From contig NZ_SJPH01000003.1 of the NCBI RefSeq assembly GCF_007859815.1, positions 363,843-427,842 of the forward strand: a DNA stretch of 64,000 nucleotides, given 5' to 3'. Of this stretch, positions 1 through 8,454 are shown one piece after another. Under the pieces are notes generated by a model. That model made no database searches. It saw nothing but the letters and a program-made list of their open reading frames with translations, and was not told where the DNA came from. This DNA comes from Botrimarina hoheduenensis (GTDB lineage: Bacteria > Planctomycetota > Planctomycetia > Pirellulales > Lacipirellulaceae). The position numbers and the translations under genes were made by a program. How positions within the stretch are numbered: position 1 is the first letter of the stretch; the number at the start of each line of letters is the position of its first letter.

Positions 1-2
1 TT

Positions 3-275
3 GGAATGAACTACGTTGTCTTGCCTGGCAAGGCGACGCTGTTCGAGGAGAAGTTTGCGGCGGTGATCGGCGCGCTCAACGCCGCCGAGGGTCACACGGC
101 GTCGCACCTGTGGCGCGACACGACCGATGAGAACTCGTATCTCATCACAAGCGAATGGAACGACGAGCAGGCGTTTCGTGATTTCATCACCAGCGACGCC
201 TTCCGCGGCGTTACCAACTGGGGCAAAGAAGAAATCCTTGCCGGTCGGCCGCAGCATAAAGTCTACAAGCACTAA
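3..275 (+). CDS. Antibiotic biosynthesis monooxygenase (ABM) family protein, 5' end cut by window
   Basis: This is a small ferredoxin-like-fold protein of the ABM/HmoB type, a family that includes heme-degrading and quinol monooxygenases acting as cytosolic dimers. The reading begins GMNYVVLPGK, then has the acidic helix FEEKFAAVIGAL, the strand SYLITSEWNDEQAFRDFI and the conserved-looking tail GVTNWGKEEILAGRP. The in-frame codon before the ATG at 6 is Gly. Family members usually carry a few residues (M-I/V-x-V-G) before MNY, so the true start is probably just outside the window and the ATG at 6 internal. The exact substrate cannot be read from sequence. Confidence 0.75.
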   Translation, partial: GMNYVVLPGKATLFEEKFAAVIGALNAAEGHTASHLWRDTTDENSYLITSEWNDEQAFRDFITSDAFRGVTNWGKEEILAGRPQHKVYKH

Positions 276-302
276 TCCGCCTCTCCGCAGCGAGCGTGCC
301 CT

Positions 303-1454
303 ATGAACGTGGTGTCCTTGTGTTGGTCACTCGCCATTGCCGCGGCGTTGTTGACCGGTGGCTCCTCCAGTGCGCAGCCGCTCGACGTGTGGATCGGCGT
401 TGAGCCCTCCCATGAGCCGCTCCGCAACCCGCCCAAAGGGATCTATCACGCCACGCTCGACCGCCAGACCGGCAAGCTGAGCCCCGCGGAGCTTGTCGGT
501 ACGATCGATGCGCCGGGCTTTTTGGCTCGGCACCCCCGCCTGCCGGTGCTGTACTCAACCGGCAATGAAGCGGGTGAGGCGGTTGTCGCTGCTTGGCAGA
601 TCGACCGCTCCACGGGCCGCGTGCTTCTGGAATCGCTCGGCGTGCAACCCACCGGCAGCGGCGAAGCGTGCCATGTCTCGGTCGATCAGTCGAGCAAGGT
701 GCTGCTCTCTGCCCAGTATGGCGGAGGCTCGGTGGTGGCGTACCCGCTGGACGAAGCGGGCCGCATCGGCCCCTCGACGGGGATCGTCCAGCACCAAGGT
801 GGCTCGGGCGTGGTGCCGGATCGGCAGGCTGACCCTCACCCGCACTGGATCGGCGTTTCGCCCGACAACCGTTACGCCTTGGTCCCCGATCTGGGGCAAG
901 ACCGGGTCCGCATCTATCAGCTGGACACGGCCAGCGCGCGTCTGACACCGTTCAGCGATGCTGGCACGGCGCGCGGGGGGGGGCCGCGTCACTTGGCGTG
1001 GCACCCAAACGGGCGTTTTGCCTACGTCGTCGAAGAACTCCTCTGCGGCGTCTCGACTTTCAGCTGGAACGCTGCCACGGGCACGCTAGGCTGGATCGAT
1101 ACCCAGCCGATGCTGACCGAGGCCGAGCGGGCGGCCGAGACGTTCACGAGCGGATCGGAAGTAGCGGTCCACCCTTCCGGCCGATTCCTCTACGCCGCGG
1201 TCCGTGGGCACGACACGATCAGTGTTTTTCAGATCAACCCGCAAACCGGCGTGCTCGATCCGGTTGAACGCGAACCGATCCGTGGAAGCTGGCCGCGTCA
1301 TTTTGGGCTGAGCCCCGATGGGGCGTGGCTGATCGCCGCGGGGCGCGACTCGGACTCGCTCGCCGTGTTCGCGATCGATGCAAAGACGGGAGCGCTCCGA
1401 TACACGCTCAACCGCACCGCCGCTCCACGGCCGATCTGCGTGATCGTTCGCTAG
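303..1454 (+). CDS. Secreted 7-bladed beta-propeller lactonase (6-phosphogluconolactonase-like)
   Basis: A 383-aa protein of the lactonase/3-carboxymuconate cyclase propeller family (Pgl type). Residues 1-24 form a signal peptide ending ...GGSSSAQP, so it is exported, unlike cytosolic Pgl. Repeated propeller signatures are visible: GIYHATLDRQTGKL, FLARHPRLPVLYST, LAWHPNGRFAYVVEEL, VAVHPSGRFLYAAVRGHDTI, HFGLSPDGAWLIAAGRDSD. The family hydrolyses sugar lactones; because this copy is exported, a periplasmic lactone or another ligand is more likely than 6-phosphogluconolactone. The gene converges on the DUF11 gene with an 18-base gap, and the stop codon lies inside a CGCTAGCG palindrome. Confidence 0.85.
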   Translation: MNVVSLCWSLAIAAALLTGGSSSAQPLDVWIGVEPSHEPLRNPPKGIYHATLDRQTGKLSPAELVGTIDAPGFLARHPRLPVLYSTGNEAGEAVVAAWQIDRSTGRVLLESLGVQPTGSGEACHVSVDQSSKVLLSAQYGGGSVVAYPLDEAGRIGPSTGIVQHQGGSGVVPDRQADPHPHWIGVSPDNRYALVPDLGQDRVRIYQLDTASARLTPFSDAGTARGGGPRHLAWHPNGRFAYVVEELLCGVSTFSWNAATGTLGWIDTQPMLTEAERAAETFTSGSEVAVHPSGRFLYAAVRGHDTISVFQINPQTGVLDPVEREPIRGSWPRHFGLSPDGAWLIAAGRDSDSLAVFAIDAKTGALRYTLNRTAAPRPICVIVR

Positions 1455-1472
1455 CGTTCACGGCTGGCGCGG

Positions 1473-3662
1473 TCACTCATCGCTAAAGACGCGGGTGCTC
1501 TCCTCGCGACGGATCGGTTGGGGCGTCTCGTCCGAGGCGACCGAAACGGTTACCCGATGGTCGCCCGGCGTTTCGCCGAGAACCGTCACCTGGAATCGCG
1601 CCTCAGCGCCAGGTGCCAACCGCTCCAAGGGGGCAAACTCAACGAGGTCATTCGCGACGCGTGCCGCGGTCTCGCCCCGCGCATCGGCGAAGCGCATCCC
1701 CCGCGGTGCCTCGATCGCAACACGAACCCCCGTCGCCGATTTGGTTCCTTCGTTGGTAACCCGGATGTCGTACTCGGCCTGACCGCCGACCTCGATCGGA
1801 TCTTTTCTATCTCGCACATCAAAGGCCAAGGAGACAACGCCTTCAACCCGCACCCGGGTTTCTTCTTCAACACGCAGTCCGCCATTGGCTTCGCCTTCGA
1901 CACGAAGGGTGTGATCGCCCGGGGCGATCGGCAGCGCAACGACTTCGACCTCGCCCCGCTGTCCCTCGGGCAACTCGGCAAGGCTCCAATAAACCGCGTG
2001 GGTCTGCTCGTCGTATTCGCCCAGATTGTTAGCGCTAACAAACTCCAGGCCGCGGGGCAGATGCGTTACGAGTCGCACGTCGTGGGCTTCGGCGGTGCCG
2101 GGATTGGCGACCGTCACCCGATAGCTGGCCGGCCGCTCCAGGAACCGTCGCCGTGGCCCTTCGACTTGGACCGCGAGGGCCGGCGCGACAATTTCAAACT
2201 CCGTAGCGCCTTGGGCACGCAGATCGCCATCGGCGATCGCGGTCACAGCGTTCACAACGCGCCCGGCTCGCTCGGCCATGAGAACCAGCTCCAGTCGCCG
2301 TGACTCGCCGGGAGCCAACGCGCCGACCTCAAACTCCAGTTGGGCACCGGCGGGGTGGCTCACCTCGGCGGGGATGTCTTCGCTGAGCATCACGCCGGTA
2401 GCGGCACCCGTGCCCGGATTGTGCAAGTCGATCACCACGCGTTGGGCTTCGCCTACGCGGACGCGAGGCTCAGAAGAAACGCGCAGCGTTAGCTGCGGAC
2501 GGGTCGCACGCGTGGAGGCAGACGCCTGGGCAGCAAACGACACCGTTGCGACGCTCCCCAGCGGGCCTTCACGTTGCGGCATGAGCAGCATCTCGACCGT
2601 GGTCTCTTGACCGCCCGCGAGCGAACCCAGTTCCCACCGCAAACGCGAACCCTGCTGGTCCGCGGGGGGGGTGGAACGAACAAAGGTGGCCCCGATGGGG
2701 GTCTCGTCAGTGAGCGTTACGCCGGCTGCGGTCGTCGTGCCGGTGTTGCGAACCGTGACAACAAAGCGGCACATCTGACCAACGCGGACCTCTTCGGGGC
2801 CCCGCTTTTCAACGACGAGCGAAGCGCGTTGCTGCCCTTCCAGGGTCGCGGGTCCAGGCTGGCCTGTCCCCTCGACCATCGCTGCACGATCATCGCTCAG
2901 GGAATCGCGCGACCAAGCGGTCGATTGCAGTGGCTCGTCAGCTGCGTGCAGCTCTGCCGGCTGCAGCTCGGCCGCCTGCAACGAAGCCACGCGCTGCGGC
3001 TGGAGCGGTAGCGCCGAGGGCTCGGGGGCGGGCAACGTCGCCGGGGACGGAGGAGGCGTCGATGAGGGGGGCGTAACTTCCGCCGAAACAGCACGCTCTG
3101 CGGCAGGACTGGCGGGCGCGAAGCTTCTTAACGGATTACCAAACGCTTCTTGTGGTGCCGCATGATTCGCCTGGGGATCAACCGCTATACGGTGCGGCTC
3201 GCGGTCCTGTGGTGGCAGGGACGAGGGCGTGAAGGCTTCGCGCGCCGCGGCGGAGTCGATCCGGGCTGGAGGAGCCGCCACGCCACGCAGCGGATTCCCC
3301 CCCGACAGGTGGTTGGGAGCGGTTGGACGGGGAGTTTCAATCAACCTGGCCGTTGTCTCAGCAGCGGGAGCAGGGTTGAACCGAAATGGGTTGAGCGGTG
3401 CGGGGCTCGTCGGCGGAGGGGCTGCACCAAACGCGGCGGCCGCGGTGGCAGCCGCCTCTCCTTGGAGCGGAACCAAACGGTCACGCGCCCACGCATCGAC
3501 CGCTGCATCGACCGAGGGCGAAGCGTAGCGCGGTGTCGAGGCGTAACGCGAAGAAGCGTTATCCGGGGCTTGGGCCGGCACCACCGAACCAAAGACGGCC
3601 CCCGACGCGATGGCGACAAGGCTTAGTGCGGTGCGCTTCCAAGCGAAGAGTCTGTTCTGCAT
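1473..3662 (-). CDS. Secreted DUF11-repeat protein with Pro/Ala-rich N-terminal half
   Basis: About 729 aa if started at the Met of MQNRLFAWKRTALSLVA, which begins a clean signal peptide ending VVPAQA; an in-frame Met lies 36 codons upstream (3770) but adds only Arg/Cys-rich, unlikely sequence. Residues about 40-270 are low-complexity Pro/Ala. The C-terminal 450 residues hold four tandem Ig-like DUF11 repeats with the motif VTVRNTGTTTAAGVTLTD / IDLHNPGTGAATGVML / VTVANPGTAEAHDVRL / IRVTNEGTKSATGVRV. Such proteins are usually cell-surface or secreted structural proteins; no catalytic domain is seen. It ends 18 bases from the convergent lactonase gene. Confidence 0.8.
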   Translation of the reverse strand: MQNRLFAWKRTALSLVAIASGAVFGSVVPAQAPDNASSRYASTPRYASPSVDAAVDAWARDRLVPLQGEAAATAAAAFGAAPPPTSPAPLNPFRFNPAPAAETTARLIETPRPTAPNHLSGGNPLRGVAAPPARIDSAAAREAFTPSSLPPQDREPHRIAVDPQANHAAPQEAFGNPLRSFAPASPAAERAVSAEVTPPSSTPPPSPATLPAPEPSALPLQPQRVASLQAAELQPAELHAADEPLQSTAWSRDSLSDDRAAMVEGTGQPGPATLEGQQRASLVVEKRGPEEVRVGQMCRFVVTVRNTGTTTAAGVTLTDETPIGATFVRSTPPADQQGSRLRWELGSLAGGQETTVEMLLMPQREGPLGSVATVSFAAQASASTRATRPQLTLRVSSEPRVRVGEAQRVVIDLHNPGTGAATGVMLSEDIPAEVSHPAGAQLEFEVGALAPGESRRLELVLMAERAGRVVNAVTAIADGDLRAQGATEFEIVAPALAVQVEGPRRRFLERPASYRVTVANPGTAEAHDVRLVTHLPRGLEFVSANNLGEYDEQTHAVYWSLAELPEGQRGEVEVVALPIAPGDHTLRVEGEANGGLRVEEETRVRVEGVVSLAFDVRDRKDPIEVGGQAEYDIRVTNEGTKSATGVRVAIEAPRGMRFADARGETAARVANDLVEFAPLERLAPGAEARFQVTVLGETPGDHRVTVSVASDETPQPIRREESTRVFSDE

Positions 3663-3867
3663 AGCGGCGATCCGTGCCGAGGACATCACGCCCGAGGCCA
3701 CAACGCCCACGCACCTGCGCGGACACTCCTCGAGCGCGGCGCGGTTCTTAGCAAATCGGCGTGATCGCAAAAAGGTCGAACGCTGCTCACACGGTCGCCG
3801 ACGATGGCGTTGCTAGCATGACGGCCGGCAAGCGAGCGGGCTCAAAGTTCTCGCTAGCGTGAACGGC

Positions 3868-4962
3868 TCACTGACACTGGGCGAGCGCCAGCAACGCGTA
3901 AGCCGTCGAGAGATTGGGGTCCGCTTCGAGCCAGCGCTCGTTGGGGTTGATCCAGGATCCCGCGGGCGTCTGCAGTTCGGCCAGCTTGGCGATGAGCTCG
4001 GCCCGCCAACGGTGCTGGACTCCCTCGGCATCGGCGAAGGTTTCGTCCCCCACGGCGGCGAGCGCCTTGGCAAACGTGTGTAGATAGTAGTAGTAGCCGG
4101 CGGAACCCATCTGGGGATTTTCTTCGAGCGTGTAATGACGTGCGATCCAGGTTCGGGCCGCTTGCACACGCGGATCGTCGGGCCCCACGCCCGCATAGAT
4201 CATGCTCTTGAGGCCCGCGTAGGTCATCGACCCGTAGCTGCGCAGTCCGCCCGTTTCGGTCTCGCCCGCTTGGCTCGATCCTCCTGCAGCGGGGGTGTAA
4301 TAAAAACCGCCGTCGCCCACCTTGACCGAGAAAGGAGTGGTGTTGTGCTCCGACTCCAGATTCTGGGTACGGCTCACAAAGAGCAGCGCGCGCTGAATGG
4401 CCGGGTCTTCGGGCCCGCGGCCGAGGGCGTGCAACGCTTCGACCAGGAACGCGGTGTTCGAGAGATCGGGCCGACGATGCTTTCCGTAGCCCGCCCCGCC
4501 GTAGCTGGTGCTGGTGGGATCGTGTCCCTCGGCTTCATCCCACTGCAAGCCTTTCAGGAAGACCTCGGCCCCGGCGAGCGTGTCCGCGTAGTCACGCGGC
4601 GCGTTGGGTGACTTTGCAGCGCGGTCGAGGCACTGCACCGCCACGCAGGTCTCGTAGTTGCGATACATCGAGTCGGGACCGTACACGCCGCCGTCTTCTT
4701 GGACGAAGCCTTCCAAGTAAGTCAGCGTGCGGGCAACGGTCGGATCAACCGGCGTAAGCCCGTTGTCCATCAGGCCGGTCGCCACGAGCGCCGTGATCGC
4801 GGGCCCCGCGAAGCTGCTGTACGAGCCGTCTTCTGACTGCGCCGCGCGCAAGTAGGCAACCGCGCGAGCTACCGTTGCGTCGCGGCGGGCGGCCGGCTCT
4901 TCGGCCTGAACCGGCACGGGTAGCGCGGCTAGCATGGCCACGGCGATCAACCGACAAATCAT
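3868..4962 (-). CDS. Secreted prenyltransferase/squalene-oxidase-repeat protein
   Basis: 364 aa with a signal peptide (MICRLIAVAMLAALPVPVQAEE). The mature part is an alpha/alpha barrel of terpenoid-cyclase/protein-prenyltransferase-fold repeats: ARAVAYLRAAQSEDGSYSSF, TLTYLEGFVQEDGGVYG, ALLFVSRTQNLES..., LIAKLAELQTPAGSWINP, plus AGLKSMIYAGVGPDDPRVQAA. No DxDD or other cyclase catalytic motif is seen, so catalysis of terpene chemistry is unlikely. Export and lack of active-site motifs suggest a binding or scaffold role. Homologues with this fold are common in planctomycetes and of unknown function. It lies downstream of the small ORF ending at 5074 on the same strand. Confidence 0.8.
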   Translation of the reverse strand: MICRLIAVAMLAALPVPVQAEEPAARRDATVARAVAYLRAAQSEDGSYSSFAGPAITALVATGLMDNGLTPVDPTVARTLTYLEGFVQEDGGVYGPDSMYRNYETCVAVQCLDRAAKSPNAPRDYADTLAGAEVFLKGLQWDEAEGHDPTSTSYGGAGYGKHRRPDLSNTAFLVEALHALGRGPEDPAIQRALLFVSRTQNLESEHNTTPFSVKVGDGGFYYTPAAGGSSQAGETETGGLRSYGSMTYAGLKSMIYAGVGPDDPRVQAARTWIARHYTLEENPQMGSAGYYYYLHTFAKALAAVGDETFADAEGVQHRWRAELIAKLAELQTPAGSWINPNERWLEADPNLSTAYALLALAQCQ

Positions 4963-5073
4963 GGTGGGCTCGAATCGAGAGGGGAAGAAGCCTCAGCAAC
5001 AATACGAAGCGGCGAGCTGGTAGCAATCGCGAATTCAGCGGAGGGAGAGAGACATCGAAAGAGCTTGACCGGC

Positions 5074-5214
5074 CTAAGCACCGCGCAACGCGAGACACAG
5101 TAAAAACAGCAGCCACAGCGTGAACAGCACGGCCGGCGGAAGCACGCTCGCCAGACGGACCGCGGAGCGCGCCGGCGGTGGCGCAGGGTGATCGCTAGCG
5201 GGGCCGCTGATCAC
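5074..5214 (-). CDS. Small single-pass membrane protein candidate (46 aa, GTG start)
   Basis: Read directly from the minus strand. A GTG at 5214-5212 overlaps the TGA stop of the upstream Minf_1886 gene (GTGA), and the frame stays open for 46 codons to a TAG at 5076-5074. The N-terminal half is Pro/Ala-rich (SDHPAPPPARSAVRL) and the C-terminal half is one hydrophobic segment, VLPPAVLFTLWLLFLLCLAL, ending RGA. The stop-start overlap suggests translational coupling, and the hydrophobic segment at the very C-terminus suggests a tail-anchored small protein. I recognise no family. A chance ORF cannot be excluded in high-G+C DNA. Confidence 0.45.
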   Translation of the reverse strand: MISGPASDHPAPPPARSAVRLASVLPPAVLFTLWLLFLLCLALRGA

Positions 5215-5687
5215 TCGTCGTCATCCTCTTCGAGTTCGTCTTCCCCCAGGGTGAAGACACATTGTTCGTTAAATGCCTCGACGAAGTCGAACACGTTGTC
5301 AAAATCCTCCCGGCGGTCTTCCTCGGTTTTTCGCATCTGACCGATATCGATCAGGTTGAAGACGATCTCGCCGAAGTCGCCCGTGTTTGTCACTCCCCAG
5401 TGCGCGAGGACGTTCTTGGCGAGCAGTCCGTACTGATTCAGGGCGTACTGACGGATCGCCCAGCAAAGCTCTTGGCCGGAAACATGACGCTCTGCCTCGT
5501 CGTCTGCCTCGCCGCTCTCGGCGTCGTCTTGGTCGTCGTCTTCTTCATAGTCCGCGGCGTTGGGCTGGCCGAGGCCCATCTGCTCTTGGCCGTAACGCAA
5601 CGCGTCGAAAACGAACACGTACGCCTCGAACTCATAGCGGTTGTCGCGGCGGAGCAACTCAGCGAGCGGGTGCTTCGGGTCGAGCAT
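5211..5687 (-). CDS. Minf_1886 family protein
   Basis: 158 aa from the Met of MLDPKHPLAELLRRDNRYEF; an upstream in-frame Met (5744) adds a His/Arg/Pro stretch that looks untranslated. The body matches the Planctomycetes/Verrucomicrobia Minf_1886 family (TIGR04138-like): YEFEAYVFVFDALRYGQE, HVSGQELCWAIRQYALNQYG, AKNVLAHWGVTNTGDFGEIV, FNLIDIGQMRKTEED, REDFDNVFDFVEAF. A very acidic linker (about residues 45-65) and an acidic tail (EDELEEDDDE) flank it. It has no signal or membrane segment, so it is probably cytosolic. The family has no established function. The stop overlaps the start of the small ORF 5074-5214. Confidence 0.85.
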   Translation of the reverse strand: MLDPKHPLAELLRRDNRYEFEAYVFVFDALRYGQEQMGLGQPNAADYEEDDDQDDAESGEADDEAERHVSGQELCWAIRQYALNQYGLLAKNVLAHWGVTNTGDFGEIVFNLIDIGQMRKTEEDRREDFDNVFDFVEAFNEQCVFTLGEDELEEDDDE

Positions 5688-5944
5688 AGCGGCCAAGGTG
5701 AACCTCGCGGGGGGGAAGCGTCGCGCGTCAGGGTGGTGGGACAAAACGAGAAAAACGCGACGGCTCTGAACGAGACCGAAGCCGCTTTCAGTTGTAGTGT
5801 AACAACGGGCGCGAGATTGCGGACCCGTGCGACACGGCGTAGCGGTGGGATTGTGTCTCGATACGAGCGTCGGGCAACACGCGGGGGGTTCGCCGCGGTC
5901 CGGTGGAAAGTCCTTCGGCCAATCTCGCCGACCCGCGGGACAGG

Positions 5945-7045
5945 CTAAACTTGGGTGCCCTTTGAGGGCGGACCGCTGGCAGAATCGCCCGGAGGGTGAT
6001 CCGGCTGCTGTGGGTCCGGCTTCGCGGGATCCTGCCCACCCCTTGCCACGTCGCCCCCCCCTTTCGAGCGGCGGCCCCCCCGCCGTGAGCGTTTCGAAGG
6101 GTCAGCGGAGGCATCCGGCGGGGCTTCTCGATCTCGTTGGGAACGTTTGTCTCGCGATCGGGCAGGTGCGGCTGATTCGGGAGCGGTCTGTTTTTTAGAA
6201 TCCTCGCCGCTAGCACTCTCCTCGCTCGCACGATCCGACTTGGCAAGCACGCTCAGCACGTCTGCCGCATTGATCACCACACGCCGCCCCTCGGCCGTCT
6301 CGACGAGCAGCTCACCGGTGAGGATCTCTTGCGAGAGGACTTTCGCTTGACCGTCGCGGGTGAGCACCTGACGGCCCACAGGGGGCAATTCGCGGCGGAG
6401 TTCTTGATAAGTGTCGTACTCGTAACGCAAGCAGCACTTAAGACGCCCGCACCGGCCAGAAATCTTGGTGGGGTCCAGCGTCGCTTTCTGGAGCTTCGCC
6501 ATCTTCATCGAGACGGGCGGCATCTCCGACAAGTGCGTGTTGCAGCACACCGGCTTGCCACAATCACCGTAGTCGGCCAGCAGCTTGGCTTCGTCGCGAA
6601 CGCCGATGTGGCGCATCTCGACACGCGTCTGCAGATCTTTGGCGAGGAACCTAACCAGCTCGCGAAAGTCGATCCGATCTTCCGCAAGATAGTAAACGAC
6701 GACTCGTTCGCCACCGTAGAGCCGCTCGATATCGACAATCTTCATCCCGAGGCCTAGCTCGGCGATCCGCGCTTCTATGGCGGCGCGATCCCTGACGACC
6801 TGATCGGCCAAATGCCGCAGTTCGACTTCTTCCGCGTGCGACACGGGGCGAAGGATCTGGCCGGTGCGAGGGTCTTCGATCTGCGTGAGCACATGCTCGG
6901 TCGCTTCGCACAGAACGTCTCCGACTTCCTGCCCGCGCCCCGTGCGGGCGATCACGCGCCGGCCTCGGCTGAAGATTTCGCGTCCACGGCTTGAAAACAC
7001 GCCAAGGTGGCGCATCACGCCATAGCGGACGACATACTTAGGCAT
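5945..7045 (-). CDS. ricT: PSP1/RicT-family iron-sulfur regulatory protein
   Basis: About 366 aa starting at MPKYVVRYGVMRHLGVF. The PSP1 C-terminal domain (roughly residues 30-240) is clear: GRGQEVGDVL, AIEARIAELGLGMKIVDIE, VVYYLAEDRIDFRELVRFL, RVEMRHIGVRDEAKLLADYG, then the Cys cluster GDCGKPVCCNTHLSEMPPVS and GRCGRLKCCLRYE. In Bacillus the family member RicT (YaaT) forms a [4Fe-4S] complex with RicA and RicF that governs RNase Y; whether those partners exist here is not visible. Residues about 270-366 are a disordered Lys/Arg/Ser/Pro tail, suited to nucleic-acid contact. It is divergent from the pterin dehydratase gene. Confidence 0.85.
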   Translation of the reverse strand: MPKYVVRYGVMRHLGVFSSRGREIFSRGRRVIARTGRGQEVGDVLCEATEHVLTQIEDPRTGQILRPVSHAEEVELRHLADQVVRDRAAIEARIAELGLGMKIVDIERLYGGERVVVYYLAEDRIDFRELVRFLAKDLQTRVEMRHIGVRDEAKLLADYGDCGKPVCCNTHLSEMPPVSMKMAKLQKATLDPTKISGRCGRLKCCLRYEYDTYQELRRELPPVGRQVLTRDGQAKVLSQEILTGELLVETAEGRRVVINAADVLSVLAKSDRASEESASGEDSKKQTAPESAAPARSRDKRSQRDREAPPDASADPSKRSRRGGRRSKGGGDVARGGQDPAKPDPQQPDHPPGDSASGPPSKGTQV

Positions 7046-7313
7046 CGGAGTCTTCGTGGCGAAGAAAAACAGCGGGCTCAACGATAACCGGGCGAGCGAG
7101 TTCCTCACCCCATCGAGCCGTCATTGGCTCGCCGCCAGTCTACCGCTGCGGGCAGCCCAGGCACAGGCGATCCTGCCGCGGAGGGTACTCACCGAGGATC
7201 GGTTTTCAGCGCGGACGGTTGTCGATCGGGCGCGATCGGCAACGATAGTAGTCGTTAATCAGAAGATTATTCGGTCCCGTCGAGCCCTTTGCCCCGTCCA
7301 CTGGAACCCGCCC

Positions 7314-7682
7314 ATGGCCCTTCCTGACCCCGACCAACTTGTCCAAAAAAAGTGCGTCCCTTGCGAGGGAGGCGTCGATCCGTGCCCGCTCGATCAAGCG
7401 CAGCACCTCTTGAAGCAGTTGCCAGGCTGGCGACTCACGCACGAAGGCCAACGGATCCGCAAGGATTGGGTCGTGAAGAACTTCATGTCGGGCATGGCGT
7501 TCTTCAACCGGTGCGCTGAGGTCGCCGAAGAAGACGGGCATCACCCCGACCTGCACCTTGAAGGATACCGTCATGTGGCGGTCGAACTCTGGACCCATGC
7601 CATCGGAGGGCTTTCAGAGAACGACTTTATTGTGGCGGCGAAGATCGATCAGCTGCCGATCGATCTCAAAACGCCAGCATAA
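7314..7682 (+). CDS. phhB: 4a-hydroxytetrahydrobiopterin dehydratase (pterin-4a-carbinolamine dehydratase)
   Basis: 122 aa from MALPDPDQLVQKK. Signature: WRLTHEGQRIRKDWVVKNF, MAFFNRCAEVAEEDGHHPDL, YRHVAVELWTHAIGGLSEND, FIVAAKIDQLP. It retains the HHP active-site pair and the later conserved His of WTHAIGGL. The enzyme dehydrates 4a-hydroxy-tetrahydropterin to quinonoid dihydropterin in the cytosol, recycling the cofactor of aromatic amino acid hydroxylases. No hydroxylase gene lies nearby, so the pterin substrate is inferred. The frame is open upstream to 7056, but that part lacks family similarity, and the Met at 7314 gives the usual length. Confidence 0.92.
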   Translation: MALPDPDQLVQKKCVPCEGGVDPCPLDQAQHLLKQLPGWRLTHEGQRIRKDWVVKNFMSGMAFFNRCAEVAEEDGHHPDLHLEGYRHVAVELWTHAIGGLSENDFIVAAKIDQLPIDLKTPA

Positions 7683-7766
7683 GCTCAAAACACCGGCATA
7701 AGCCGAGTGTCTCCCCCATCTCGCGGGCCCGACAAAAACCTGGTGCCCTGCAGGGGCAAGGGCCGC

Positions 7767-8039
7767 TTATTCCGAGTCGCTGCTGACGCCGTAAGAGTTG
7801 ACCACCACCAAGTGGTTGACGATTCGATTGACTCCCTCGACCGACTGCACCAACGATTGGGCCGTTTGCTTTAGAAAGTAGCTGGGCACCTTGCCTTCCA
7901 GCAGCAGCGTGTCGTTGTCCTGACGACAGCGAACGTGCCGTAGAAAGAGGTGCGAGCTCTCGGCAAGCCGACCCGTGGCGGTGTCCACAGGATTGTCAAA
8001 CCGTTCTGCCTTAAAGGTTCTGACCAATTTGGTTGACAT
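7767..8039 (-). CDS. Small BON-domain protein
   Basis: About 90 aa from MSTKLVRTFKAERFDN. The C-terminal two thirds resemble a BON (bacterial OsmY and nodulation) domain: ESSHLFLRHVRCRQDNDTLL, LEGKVPSYFLKQTAQSLVQS, VEGVNRIVNHLVVV, with the typical G-x-V turn and closing VxGVxxIxNxLxV strand. BON domains usually bind phospholipid or act as adaptors in envelope or stress proteins. There is no signal peptide, so this copy is probably cytosolic or incomplete compared with OsmY. It is transcribed toward the dehydratase gene. Confidence 0.65.
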   Translation of the reverse strand: MSTKLVRTFKAERFDNPVDTATGRLAESSHLFLRHVRCRQDNDTLLLEGKVPSYFLKQTAQSLVQSVEGVNRIVNHLVVVNSYGVSSDSE

Positions 8040-8454
8040 GATGTGCCTGTTCCAGGGCAAGAGACGCCGCGAGCGAGGGCGGCTAGAGGAGTCGCGAGAA
8101 GCAAGACCGCTCGCGAATATTTAATTTGGCGTATGGGGTCGATTCTGACAGCGCTAGTTTCCGCACAAACGCGAAGTAATTTGTCTGTGCATACGCTGTG
8201 CCGATCACCACACGCGATTCTGCTAGCAAGACGTTTCAAAGCGGCGGCGTGGGTTGCTATCCTGCGGGCAGGCAGCACATCGCTAGGTCGCCTTTGAACT
8301 TGATGCAAAAGGTGTGTGCCAAGCGCCTTAGCAGACCCTGCCCAAGAGGGGAGCTGCCAATCGCTAGCTTTTAGCAGTGCGGCAAGTGACCTTGATCGCG
8401 AACCAACCCTGCCTGTCCTGCGTTTTCCCCCCACCTTCACGCCGACAGTCGCCG
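8040..8454. other. Gene-free intergenic stretch
   Basis: About 415 bases between the divergent BON and quinone-oxidoreductase genes. Both flanking genes start here, so the stretch should hold two promoters. It includes AT-rich patches near 8110-8180 (aatatttaatttggcg). I see no ORF with family character, no tRNA and no T-tailed hairpin. Confidence 0.5.

Noticed and set aside
301-948. Long minus-strand frame opposite the lactonase gene
   Set aside because: Arg/Pro/Ala-rich composition of a high-G+C shadow; the plus-strand protein has clear propeller repeats.
2026-2041. 16-base palindrome TTGTTAGCGCTAACAA as an operator
   Set aside because: It is well inside the DUF11 coding sequence and encodes ordinary residues (VSANNL).
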